Of a DNA stretch of 64,000 nt, positions 33,749 to 43,031 are shown piece after piece. The first letter of the stretch is position 1. Each line of letters opens with the position of its first letter. Location of the stretch: the NCBI GenBank assembly GCA_021234155.1, contig JAJEKV010000005.1, positions 13,137,787 to 13,201,786 on the forward strand, in the 5' to 3' direction. The position numbers and the translations under genes are program-made. The notes under the pieces are model-generated. The model made no database searches. It was not told the DNA's origin and saw only the letters and a list, made by a program, of their open reading frames with translations. The DNA is from Isoetes taiwanensis (Eukaryota > Streptophyta > Lycopodiopsida > Isoetales > Isoetaceae).

Positions 33749-34582
33749 ATGACATCCTCAACTTGTCCCATCGTCAGAATGTGGGTCTTGAATCGACGAG
33801 CTCTTGGGCATGATAGCACACGGGAAGAGCCACAGACCTCATCGACTACTCATACGGGGAGATTCCAAGGAGTGGCATGGAGAGACACTCTTATCTTTGG
33901 GGAGACAATGTCGGACATAGCGACCTATCGGCAGGATAAGGAGATTCATCGGCGGCCAGGAACCTATCATCTCGAGAGGAGGAGTTCCAGCAGATCTGAG
34001 CACACTCTACAAAACCAGGGAAGGGCCCAAGCTCAAGCGGCACCAGTTCGAGCAGGGAGCATGAGGGAAGGGTCCAAAAGCATCAACTTGGACAATGCAA
34101 CCAAAGATGTGGAGGATCATGAAGACCGATGGTGGTGGATGCCTACGGTGAAGCGGCTTCGAGAGGAAGGGAAGGGCACCGATCGAGGCGTAGGGAAGGG
34201 CACGGCACTTCGCTACTATCTTCCAGCCCTCAGCCAAGGGCAAATGATAGTCTTCCACAAGGAGTTCAGCCCAAGGGGGGAAGAATCCGTGGCACTTCTC
34301 ATAGCACTTTCGGGCTTCGGGCAGCACTCGAAGATATACGCCCATGCCGATCACATCATTCTTTTCAACAGGGCAGTCGCGCTCCATTGCCTCGACTTTG
34401 CGAGAGGGCACCTTAGGGACGCAACACTTTCAGTGGTAGCAGCAACAGCACCGGAACTTCCGGAACCGGAGATGGCCCGAGCACTTGAAGGAAGATCGAC
34501 GAGGAACATCTTGCGCAACCTCGGCAAAGGCCTCCGATTCAGGGATGTCAAGAACTTCTTCAGGCTTTCGGGAGGCCACTGA
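33749..34582 (+). CDS. unknown ORF between the H3-like gene and gag
   Basis: An open frame of 278 codons from ATG 33749 to TGA 34582, the longest intact frame upstream of gag in this element. The first half is Arg/Ser/Glu-rich and may be out of the original frame. The second half looks folded: RYYLPALSQGQMIVFHKEFS, SVALLIALSGFGQHSKIYAH, FNRAVALHCLDFARGHLRDA and FRDVKNFFRLSGGH. I do not recognise a domain. Its place just before a likely 3' splice site (34793) suggests it could be an additional element-encoded protein or the 5' exon of a longer gag. The competing frames on both strands in this GC-rich region lower confidence that all of it is coding. Confidence 0.4.
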   Translation: MTSSTCPIVRMWVLNRRALGHDSTREEPQTSSTTHTGRFQGVAWRDTLIFGETMSDIATYRQDKEIHRRPGTYHLERRSSSRSEHTLQNQGRAQAQAAPVRAGSMREGSKSINLDNATKDVEDHEDRWWWMPTVKRLREEGKGTDRGVGKGTALRYYLPALSQGQMIVFHKEFSPRGEESVALLIALSGFGQHSKIYAHADHIILFNRAVALHCLDFARGHLRDATLSVVAATAPELPEPEMARALEGRSTRNILRNLGKGLRFRDVKNFFRLSGGH

Positions 34583-34793
34583 ATAATTGTGAAATTTTCT
34601 TAAGTTTTGTGCTAAATGTTTCGTGTACCCATTATGCTAAGATATATCTACCTTATCATGTAATCCTTATGTATTAATGACTATTAACTGTTTTGTCAAT
34701 TGTATGATTTCTTATAACTAAAGATAATTCAATTGCAAGTAAAATTGATCAACATCTAACCCAAATAAAATGTATTGATGATCAATCCTTGCA
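34583..34793 (+). other. probable intron or leader before gag
   Basis: AT-rich 210-bp segment ending in CAATCCTTGCAG at 34793, a good plant 3' splice site. The gag frame is open right up to this AG, and the composition changes sharply on both sides. Splicing of upstream coding sequence onto gag is plausible, but the donor is not identified. Confidence 0.45.
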
Positions 34794-35918
34794 GCAAGGA
34801 ACTCAAGTGCAGGATCTCAAGACCAGCACCGACCACGCAATTGGGTACCAAGGAACTTGTTTGGCAGGGAACAAGAAGATTTTGAGCAGGATATGTCACC
34901 AGAGGCAGTCAACGCAAGGTTGGTGCAGATGAGGAACCAAATGCAACATCTCATCAACTGGGCGACACCTCTCATGAATGCACAGGAAGATGGTCCTCCA
35001 CCTCCACCTTGTTTTCCGGGTGGTGACGAAGTCCCTCAGCAGGAAGGGGAGGGCAACCAGGGGAACGTCAGGGATAGGAGAAGGAAGAGGAGAACCAGGA
35101 GTCCATCATCATCTAGCTCCAGCTCATCAGATAGCTCTTCCAGTGAGGACAGCTCTGGCTCCGACAGTCAGTCGGGCACACCTAAAGCAAGGAAAAGAGC
35201 AAGAAAGACAGATGACTATCAGAAAAAGGTGGATAGTGCTATGAGCAATGTATGGAAGACAAGGAAGCTCGGCCAGTTCTCAGGGAAAGACAGATCAGGC
35301 ATGGAGGCTGAAGCATGGCTTGATGAAATGGAAGAATTTGGCAACTCATACGGTATGAAAGACAAGGACATAGGGAAAGTTGCTACAGCTAACCTTATTG
35401 GACCGGCAAGGATCTGGTGGAAGGGATATGCTAAATCCAACAAGCTGAAGAGGAACAATTGCAGGTTTAAGACCTTCAGCAAGGCTTTCCGCAAGCACTA
35501 TGTGCCAAGGTCTCATACTAGTAGACAGATTCAGCAGTTTTACAGGTTGAATCAGGGTAGCTTATCAGTGGCTAAGTATACCGAAGAATTTATGAGGCTC
35601 AGGCTGCATGTTCCTGGAGTCTCAGAGAGGCAAGCCGTGGATACTTACATTGAGGGGTTGAACAGCAATATCAAGAGGCTTGTTAGAGCAATCAACCCGA
35701 AGTCAGTTGCACAGGCCGAAGATAAAGCTATAAGTTTGGAAGAGGCACCAGCAACTCCAGCAGAGAAACAGTCAACCTTCAGGGGTAAGAGTTCAGCAAA
35801 GATCGTGGGCAATATCGTAGTAAGCAATCAGCAGCTACACCATCGTGGGAGTCAGCAGCAAAAGGTAAGGGTCGAACAAAGCTTTTGGGGACCGGTGAAG
35901 CCACAGAATGCATCGTAA
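34794..35918 (+). CDS. Gag polyprotein of the chromovirus (C-terminus lost)
   Basis: Gag forms the retrotransposon capsid. The frame is open from the splice acceptor at 34793; the first ATG is at 34893. In order: an N-terminal segment SPEAVNARLVQMRNQMQHLI, a basic RRRKRRTR patch, a Ser/Asp-rich low-complexity tract, a second basic patch ARKRARKTDD, and then the conserved gag core (GQFSGKDRSGMEAEAWLDEM, IGPARIWWKGYAKSNK, FKTFSKAFRKHYVPRSHTSR, QFYRLNQGSLSVAKYTEEFM, YIEGLNSNIKRLV). The frame ends at TAA 35918 where a CCHC knuckle would be expected. The knuckle is not readable, because the following 400 bp are disrupted. The two basic patches could act as nuclear localisation signals. Confidence 0.85.
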   Translation, partial: ARNSSAGSQDQHRPRNWVPRNLFGREQEDFEQDMSPEAVNARLVQMRNQMQHLINWATPLMNAQEDGPPPPPCFPGGDEVPQQEGEGNQGNVRDRRRKRRTRSPSSSSSSSSDSSSSEDSSGSDSQSGTPKARKRARKTDDYQKKVDSAMSNVWKTRKLGQFSGKDRSGMEAEAWLDEMEEFGNSYGMKDKDIGKVATANLIGPARIWWKGYAKSNKLKRNNCRFKTFSKAFRKHYVPRSHTSRQIQQFYRLNQGSLSVAKYTEEFMRLRLHVPGVSERQAVDTYIEGLNSNIKRLVRAINPKSVAQAEDKAISLEEAPATPAEKQSTFRGKSSAKIVGNIVVSNQQLHHRGSQQQKVRVEQSFWGPVKPQNAS

Positions 35919-36837
35919 AGTTGCTCTTAAGCCTCCCTAGACGGTTCGGGAAGGAAAAGAGACAGGAATGCATTGAGAAAAGTTATGCTTCAGGTGCTTC
36001 CAGCCAGTAAGGAACAACATATGATTGTCCATTCATCATGCAATTTTGGCAGAACTCTTGGATTGGGACTCCCCAACGAAGTTTTACCAGGACGACGACC
36101 GGCAGGAGGGCGGACTTCATAGATGGTGAGTGCCACATATGTGCAAACATTGAGACAGTGATATAGAGAATCAGCCGATTTGTCATCGCCGGGATCGGAT
36201 CATAGATAGTAATCCTTATGTAGTCCCTCATAGATACGTGTAGCTCTCATAATTTTGCATCTCCTAGATTGGCTGCTCTAATGAAGAACAAGGTATTGAA
36301 GTCTAATCCAAGGCCATGAGCTATGGTAAACGGCGCCATTCGCACACTAAGGGGAGGAGGATCACCTTTGACATAGACCTTAGTGGGGCTAAGTGGCCGA
36401 TGGGGGAGCGTAAGTCATGGACATCGGAAGATACGATCCGATAGTGGGATGGAATTTTTGAAGCCAGCCGAGCCATGATTGATTGCGACCGAATGAAGTC
36501 ACCACCATGACGGCACGGATTAAAAAAGAAATTGATAGTGAAAGGTAAGAAGCTAGATTCTCCCATGCAAAGTGTATTTCTTTGAAGCGGCTAAGGAAGA
36601 GTATAGAAAGAATAAGGTGGACTACATCTTGAGGATGGAATCGGTTGAGCAGGCAAAGCAGGAGGGAAATGACCCAAAGGGGAATCGGGCTGCCCGTGCA
36701 GATAGCAAGGCTTATTTCAGAGTTCAAGGATGTATTTAGGATGAAACCGCAGAAATGCCACCTTATAGGGGTGTGGAATGTGAGATCACATTTGGATCTG
36801 GAAGCCTACCAAGAAAGCCATATAGAATGACCACCCG
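35919..36837 (+). pseudogene. broken protease region of pol
   Basis: No long frame survives. Scattered pieces fit the segment between the protease active site and RT: YDPIVGWN at about 36440, KKEIDSER at about 36520, and ISEFKDVF (36712) leading into a shifted MPPYRGVE-like block that commonly precedes RT in chromoviruses. The protease D-S/T-G site is not visible. Confidence 0.5.
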
Positions 36838-37500
36838 GAGAATTGATTGAGCTCAAGAAACAGCCGAGAATTGCTCGAGCTTGGATTTATAAGAGCAAGT
36901 GTGTCTCCTTTCGAGCACCTATACTCTTTGTGAAGAAGATGGGAGCTTAAGAATGTGCATAGACTATCGCCAGCTTAATAAGCGGGGCGATAAAGAACAA
37001 GTATGCATTGCCAAGGGCGAGATGATCTAATGGACAAGTTATAAGGAGCAAAGGTATTCTCTAAAATTGATTTGAGGGTGGGATACCATCGATAAGAATA
37101 AAAGAAGAGGATATCCATAAGACCGCTTTTCGAGCTTGGGTATGGTCACTTTGAGTTTATAGTAATGCCCTTTGGACTATCGAATGTTCCAAAGAACGCG
37201 TTTATCGCCTCATGAACGACATCTTCGAGAGACTTCTTGGATGAGTTTGTTATTGTCTTCTTCGACGACATCCTAATCTACAAAGCAAGTCCCTTGAGGA
37301 GCATTGTCGGCATCTCGGGGAAAGTGTTGGAGAAGTTGAGGCGTCATCGGGTTGTATGGGAAGCTCTCTAAGTGCCACTTTGCAACAAAGCCGAGTGGAG
37401 TATTTGGGGCATGTAGTAACATCAGAGGGAATCTCCACAAATCCATCTAAGATTGAGGCAATAGTTGATTGGCCAGCTCAAGGAATGTGGCAGAAGTAAG
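36838..37500 (+). pseudogene. reverse transcriptase of the chromovirus (frameshifted)
   Basis: Successive frames read ELIELKKQ, APILFVKK, GSLRMCIDYRQLNK, KNKYALP, KVFSKIDLR, GYH, RIKEEDIHKTAF, YGHFEFIVMPFGLSN, NDIFE, then the catalytic VFFDDILIY at about 37252-37278. YLGHVVTSEGISTNPSKIEA and AEVRSF follow. This is the Ty3/gypsy RT order with an FFDD catalytic box. At least ten small indels break the frame. Confidence 0.85.
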
Positions 37501-38040
37501 AAGCTTTTCGGGTTGGCGGGATATTACGTAAAGTTCGTGAAGGACTTTGCTAAGTGGGCGCCCCCTCTGGCCGGACCTCACTAAGGCCAAGAAGATTAAG
37601 GATTGGACTAGTCATTGGTTAGAGAAAGTCCAAGCTTCTTTTTGAGAAGTTTTAACAACAGCACACCGGTGCTTGTTCTTCGGATCAGTAAAGATAAGTT
37701 GGTAGCAGGATGCAAGCAAGATAGCAGGGGGCGGTCTTGATGCAAGAAGGAAGGGTGATCGCCCACGACTCGAAGAAGATGAACGAGAGCAACGCCACCC
37801 AACCCATGATCAGGAGCTGCTAGCCATTGTCGGGGCATTGAGGATATGGAGGCATTATCTCATGGGAAGGAAGTTTCAGTTGGATACCGATCACCGTGAG
37901 CCTTCAATATCTTTTTCACCCAGCCACTCTCCTCAACTTAAGGCAAAGGAGGTGGATGGAATTCCTTGAGGAGTATGATTTTGATATTATATATAAGCCT
38001 GGTAAGCTTAATGTTGTAGCGGATGCCCTCTCCAGGAGAC
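37501..38040 (+). pseudogene. RNase H domain of the chromovirus
   Basis: Pieces in order: LAGYYVKFVKDFAK (37513), GAVLMQEGRVIAHDSKK (37730), THDQELLAIVGALRIWRHYL (37800) and FQLDTDH (37877). LNLRQRRWMEFLEEYDFDII and YKPGKLNVVADALSRR (37990) follow. This is the standard gypsy RNase H and connection, ending with the ADALSRR motif. It degrades the RNA strand during reverse transcription. The last 150 codons are intact. Confidence 0.85.
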
Positions 38041-39400
38041 CATTTCAGACAAGGACGCATTGTAATGCGATTTCCACTCTTTCGAGTGAGTTTGGCAAGA
38101 AGATTGAGGAGTCCTTGCCAACAGATGTGGACTTCAAGGAGGTATGGGAAAGTCTTTCCAAGGAAGCCAGAACAGATAAGGAGCGGGAAGCCTTCAAGCA
38201 TTATAAGAAGGAAGGCAACCTGTTGTATCACAAGCATAAGTTGTGTGTGCCCGAATCATCAGGGGTAAGGAAGCTAATTCTTCATGACACACATAACAGC
38301 CCAATAGCAGGGCATGCTGGCTTCATGAAGACATATTTCAAGATTCAAAGTAGCTACCGGCGGGGAATGAAGAGGCAGATAGCTGCATATATTCGGGATT
38401 GCCAGTTATGTCAGCAGACCAAAGCGGAGCAACTTCGGATTCCAGGTGCTCTTGAGCCATTGGGGGTGCCAAATGCAAAGTGGGAGGTCATAAGCATGGA
38501 TTTCATCACAGGTCTCCCTAGAACTCTTCGAGGCAAGGATGCATTGATGGTTGTCGTAGATAAGTTATCTAAGATGGCACATTTTGTGCCTTGCAAGACT
38601 ACTGACACCGCATTAGATACTGCCAAGTTATTTGTAAGGGAGATTTTTAGACTCCATGGCATGCCTCGGGAGATAATATATCGATAGGGATTCCAAGTTT
38701 ATGAGTGCCTTCTGGCAGGACCTCTTCAACACCATTCAGACGAAGCTCTCCATGAGCACGGCATATCATCCCCAAACAGATGGCCAGACGGAGAGGACGA
38801 ATCGGATCATTGAAGACATGCTTCGAAGTTATGTGTGGAACAAAGCGGTCCAAGTGGGATGAGTACATCCACTTGGTGGAATTCCGCCCACAACATTGCC
38901 AAAGGGAAGTCATCTCGGATGTCTCCTTTCATGGTAAATTACGGTGCATTACCCGCTTAACCCCGAATACCGGCACAATCCACGTGTCCAAGGTAGAAGT
39001 ATCCCGCCAGATGTTAGGGGATATGCAAACAGACTAGTGGAAGAAGTAAGGGGTTATTTATTGGCAGCAAGAAGAAGGAAGAGTGTAGCCGAGCAACTGT
39101 GGACCGTAAGAGAGTTCAAGGTAGGCGATAGCGCCCGGTTGAAGATAAAGGTGAAGCAAGCCAAGCCTGCGGATTGGGAGCGCAAAGAAGCTTGCCCCTA
39201 GGTGGGCTGGTCCGTTCAAGATTTTGGAGAGAGTGGGCTCTCAAGCCTACAAGTTGGATCTTCAGCCCATCTCAAGGTTCACAAGGTCTTCCACGTAAGT
39301 TTATTAAAAAAGGCACAATCCTAACCCCGAGGAGGTTTTGGATACTCCAACCTTGTTGGAAATGACGGAGAGGAGCAAGTAGAAATAGTGCCGAATTGCT
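38041..39400 (+). pseudogene. integrase of the chromovirus (partly intact)
   Basis: The frame open to 38687 holds the H2C2 zinc domain (LILHDTHNSPIAGHAGFMKT ... CQLCQQTK) and the first catalytic Asp in VISMDFITGLPRTLRGKDAL. After a shift the second Asp and the Glu region follow: [35 protein letters not shown], then MLRSYV and DEYIHLVEF. The C-terminal part reads VREFKVGD, KLAPRWAGPFKILERVGSQA and YKLDLQPISRVHKVFHVS, the GPF/Y module typical of chromoviruses. It inserts the cDNA into host DNA and made the GCTAT duplication. Confidence 0.9.
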
Positions 39401-39590
39401 TCTTGATAAGTCATTCAAGAAGACTAGGAGGTCTCGTTCCTCCAAGATTTGGTTAAGTGGAAGCACTTACCGTGGAAGATCGACATGGGTATTGAAGCAA
39501 GACTTGGAGAAGCAATACCCGAGTTTATGAAGGAGTTTGATGGGCAGTCGTCTTCGACTTGGTCGCCCGACTTGCCGTGTGGTTAGCTAG
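39401..39590 (+). pseudogene. chromodomain-like C-terminus of integrase
   Basis: Directly after the GPF/Y module, two overlapping frames give DLVKWKHLPW and STWVLKQDLEKQYPEFMKEF. This matches the LVKWKG...-ATWE-x-x-x-L-x-x-x-YP-x-F pattern of plant chromovirus chromodomains. The N-terminal aromatic residue that would start the methyl-lysine cage is hard to place because of indels. Chromodomains recognise methylated H3 tails and steer integration to heterochromatin. The identification rests on about 35 residues read across shifts. Confidence 0.65.
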
Positions 39591-39649
39591 TATGTTGTTA
39601 GTTAGCCTTAAGCCTGGCGCATGCATTCTAGTTACTAGGGTGCATGTGC

Positions 39650-40020
39650 CAGAACCTTGGATCGTGTGGGCGATGATGGGATACGCCTTTAGGGCATTCT
39701 CTAGGCCACACGCACCAAGAGGTGCGCATGACCATTAGGGTCATGTGAGTGAGGAATGAGGCATGGTGGGCGATGATGGGACATCGACGGATGATCTCTA
39801 TATGCCACGATCGCGGGTAATGCACACCGGCCGTGGGAGGGTCATGGTGAAGGTTAAAGTGATCATCTTGGCGATGATGGGATCGTGAGACGTTCCCTAG
39901 CTGAAACCCTCGGGGCATGATGCCTTTGGGGTGTACTTTCGATCAGGGGATGCGTGTACAAGGTAGCACTCGATCATGGGCAATGATGGAAGCATCTTAA
40001 ATGATCCCTAAGCTCAAATC
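39650..40020. repeat. four degenerate ~100-bp repeats
   Basis: The phrase GGGCGATGATGGGA, or a close variant, recurs at about 39668, 39768, 39870 and 39978. Each is followed by a different 20-bp segment and then similar sequence. This is a degenerate tandem array in the 3' noncoding part of the retrotransposon. Confidence 0.65.
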
Positions 40021-40274
40021 CGAAAGGGCCATGATCTTGGGCAAGGTATTAGGACAACCTTGAGCCAGTAGTTCGGCTCAAGGAGGTAAGGGGGGTGGTC
40101 CCCTAAAACCACAAATTATTAACTAAACTAACGTAATGTGCTCCTTTTGCAGGCAAGTAGAAGGAGGACTTCAACGAGGAGCGTGTTAGGAGAAGATAGG
40201 GGGAGCCATAATTTAGATTATGAACCCTAATAACTCTTATAATAGTATTTTGAATTATTATAAGAAATAACGAT

Positions 40275-40880
40275 GTTAATTTGTTTTTTCCTTTCCTTGT
40301 ATTCACTGCCTCTACTTACTGAAGCCAAAGAATGATGTCGTTTTATGCACTTCTGCTCTATTAACTCCTACAAGGAAAACCATGAGCTGTATGCATATTC
40401 CAGATTATATATTCAAAAGCTTTATAAATGCACTAATCAGGCTGCAAATTTACATTTCATAACATGTTGGCCTATGGTCCTTACTTGTTATACCTTAAAT
40501 AATGACATTGGCTGCACATTTCTTTCTTCCTGTTATCGATTGTGGTTGGTTGCTTAGTTGGTATGGTTGTGACTTGACTTGGTTCGTTTAGTTATTTAAG
40601 CAAATGTTAGATTCTTCATGGGTCCATTTCCTATACAGATGTTTAGCATATGAAATGCTACTATATAGGGACGTTCCAAATATAAATGCATTTTCCTTGG
40701 CATTTTGCATGTAGGTTTCCCACATTGTGTTCATCAATATCACATGCTTTTCTTTTCTATCCTCATCACATTTATCCTTTGATCAATATTCTAGGGTTTC
40801 TTTTGTATTCTAATGTCACCCTCACAATGACTTTAATTTTTTGGTCTACTTGCTTATCATAAATTTTATCATATAGAATA
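40275..40880 (+). repeat. left arm of the long inverted repeat, outer part
   Basis: Starts GTTAATTTGTTTTTTCCTTT and ends GTCTACTTGCTTATCATAAA plus a few bases. It matches the reverse complement of 42440-43031. Confidence 0.9.
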
Positions 40881-41938
40881 GAATAGAATAGTTTTTTTAA
40901 CGTCCACGAAGACCAATAGGTCATGGGACCCATACAATGGGCTAGTACAATCATTACTACTAGGATTAAAAAACCCCTGCCTCGAAAGGTTTTCAAGGGA
41001 AAAACCTTTGCAGTAATGATGATACTAGACAAGCTTAGATAATGACTACTGAGGGCTCAGTAATTGCAGACGTTTATCTAGAACCTCAAGTATGTATAAT
41101 GCCAAGTCATGCACAGATGGTGCGCTGAGAAGTTGTGGAAGCGTGGAATGGAATGCTAAGGTCGAAAAATGATTGGGACTATCTCAAAAGCGGGGCAACT
41201 CAGGAAGAGTATGGCTTTCATCTTCAATAACACATGGAAGCGGCAATGAGCACATATTCTTCCGCTTCTGCGGCAATTGCGGCCGCTCCCATCTACTGTC
41301 TCAATCCAAGACTTTGGGACCCCGTCGCGAATTGATGCAATAGCTACAAGCTTGTTCCCTGGACAATGAAGCAAGCAAATAAGCTTGGGGCCCCGGTGCC
41401 AAAGTGGGATTTATGTGTGCATGATAATGACCGTTTTCACTTGGGGCCAAAGTAATCAAGCGTCCCATATCTTTTGAGAAAAAGCGACCATTAAGATATT
41501 GTTGCAAAAGCTCGGGATCGAACTGGCAAGCATCATCAAGGCGGTGCTTCGGTTTGCACAGCCCAACGTGCAAACCATGTAGTGCAATGCTCTTTCCAAC
41601 GTCGTTTCAAACGCTGAGGAGATTCAGCCATGGCAAGTGCAAGAACAGGATACCTAACATCGTCCATGTGGTGCACCTTGCAGATATAGTGGAGATGGCG
41701 CTTCATGGCAAGAATGTTGAAGGGGCCAAAACCTGTCTCTTGTAAAAGAATAGCATAGGGCACCGTTCTTTTAACTCCAAGGCTGTAAGTGAGAAAGGAC
41801 TTTTGCACCCGCTCCAAGCTCTCCCAAGCACTAGCACTAATGGCAGGCCCCCACACTTCAGAACCATACAGTAAAACAGGCTCTACCAAAGCCCGAAACA
41901 AGTGGGCTTTCCACTTATCTACGACGTAGATATGTTTA
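40881..41938 (-). mobile_element. 5'-truncated LINE inserted in the inverted-repeat arm
   Basis: The minus-strand frame at 41536-41918 reads KWKAHLFRALVEPVLLYGSE, then VWGPAISASAWESLERVQKS. The C-terminal part of a non-LTR polymerase continues with shifts (VGLCKPKHRLDDACQFDPEL, then RICAHC with a following CP). The 3' end is at about 40881, where a (TATTC)n-type tail lies next to the arm. The same 3' terminus exists at 21707. The insertion splits the left arm, so it is younger than the inverted repeat. Confidence 0.75.
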
Positions 41939-42440
41939 AATAGAAATGCCTATTTAAACATATCTACGACGTCATTACAATTCGGACCCAAATATTTTTT
42001 TAATACAACAACGCATATGACACATATATTATCCCCCTTGAAACCCCCTTTGGTTTGGGTGCATATTCACACGGGGGGTAACTTCGGGCATCGAGAGCTG
42101 TTGAATAGGCATATTCACCATTTATTCCTTAATCTACACCGTACATAAAGTTCCTCACTTGTGGGGTATGCATGTACACAATTTGCTATACTGTATAACA
42201 AGATTTGCAAAATATACTAAGATTTGAGGTAATATACTACATGGTGTTGATTTTGTACATGCCAAACATAATTTTAGGGGCTCTCGCTACCCTACGTCAC
42301 CCCCCGTGTGAATATGCACCCAAACCAAAGGGGGTTTCAAGGGGGATAATATATGTGTCATATGCGTTGTTGTATTAAAAAAATATTTGGCCCGAATTGT
42401 AATGATGTCGTAGATATGTTTAAATAGGCATTTCTATGAT
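41939..42440. repeat. inner inverted repeats (~147-bp arms) and central spacer
   Basis: AGAAATGCCTATTTAAACAT and the following bases to 42085 pair with 42290-42439, which ends TTTAAATAGGCATTTCT. The shared segments include TTGAAACCCCCTTTGG and GGGTGCATATTCACACGG. The spacer (42086-42289) encodes nothing. A further short inverted copy of the arm tip lies at 41918-41940. Confidence 0.85.
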
Positions 42441-43031
42441 AAAATTTATGACAAGCAAGTAGACCAAAAAATTAAAGTCATTGTGAGGGTGACATTAGAA
42501 TACAAAAGAAACCCTAGAATATTGATCAAAGGATAAATGTGATGAGGATAGAAAAGAAAAGCATGTGATATTGATGAACACAATGTGGGAAACCTACATG
42601 CAAAATGCCAAGGAAAATGCATTTATATTTGGAACGTCCCTATATAGTAGCATTTCATATGCTAAACATCTGTATAGGAAATGGACCCATGAAGAATCTG
42701 ACATTTGCTTAAATAACTAAATGAACCAAGTCAAGTCACAACCATACCAACTAAGCAACCAACCACAATCGATAAGGGAAGAAAAAGAAATGTGCAGACC
42801 AATGTCATTATTTAAGGTATAACAAGTAAGGACCATAGGCCAACATGTTATGAAATGTAAATTTGCACCGATTAGTGCATTTATAAAGCTTTTGAATATA
42901 TAACGGAATATGCATACGCTCATGGTTTTCCTTGTAGGAGTTAATAGAGCGAAGTGCATAAAAGCGACATCATTCTTTGGCTTGATAAGTAGAGAGGCGT
43001 TGAATACAAGGAAAGGAAAAAACAAATTAAC
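42441..43031 (-). repeat. right arm of the long inverted repeat, outer part
   Basis: Reverse complement of the left arm. Differences are mainly one- or two-base indels such as CTG against CG, and CCAGAT against CCGT. Confidence 0.9.

Larger units (their letters stand above)
40275..43031. mobile_element. long inverted-repeat (foldback) element nested in the chromovirus
   Basis: The left arm (40275-40880, continued at 41939-42085) is the reverse complement of the right arm (42290-43031) over roughly 750 bp. The central spacer is about 205 bp (42086-42289). The left arm is interrupted by a LINE (40881-41938). The arms differ by scattered small indels. No transposase is encoded, so it is either a non-autonomous foldback/MULE-like element or an inverted duplication. 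A transcript through it, for example read-through from the 5' LTR, could form a very long hairpin. Confidence 0.85.

Noticed and set aside
34007-34411. Minus-strand 134-codon frame overlapping the unknown ORF
   Set aside because: Likely a shadow in GC-rich DNA; the plus-strand frame fits the direction of the element.
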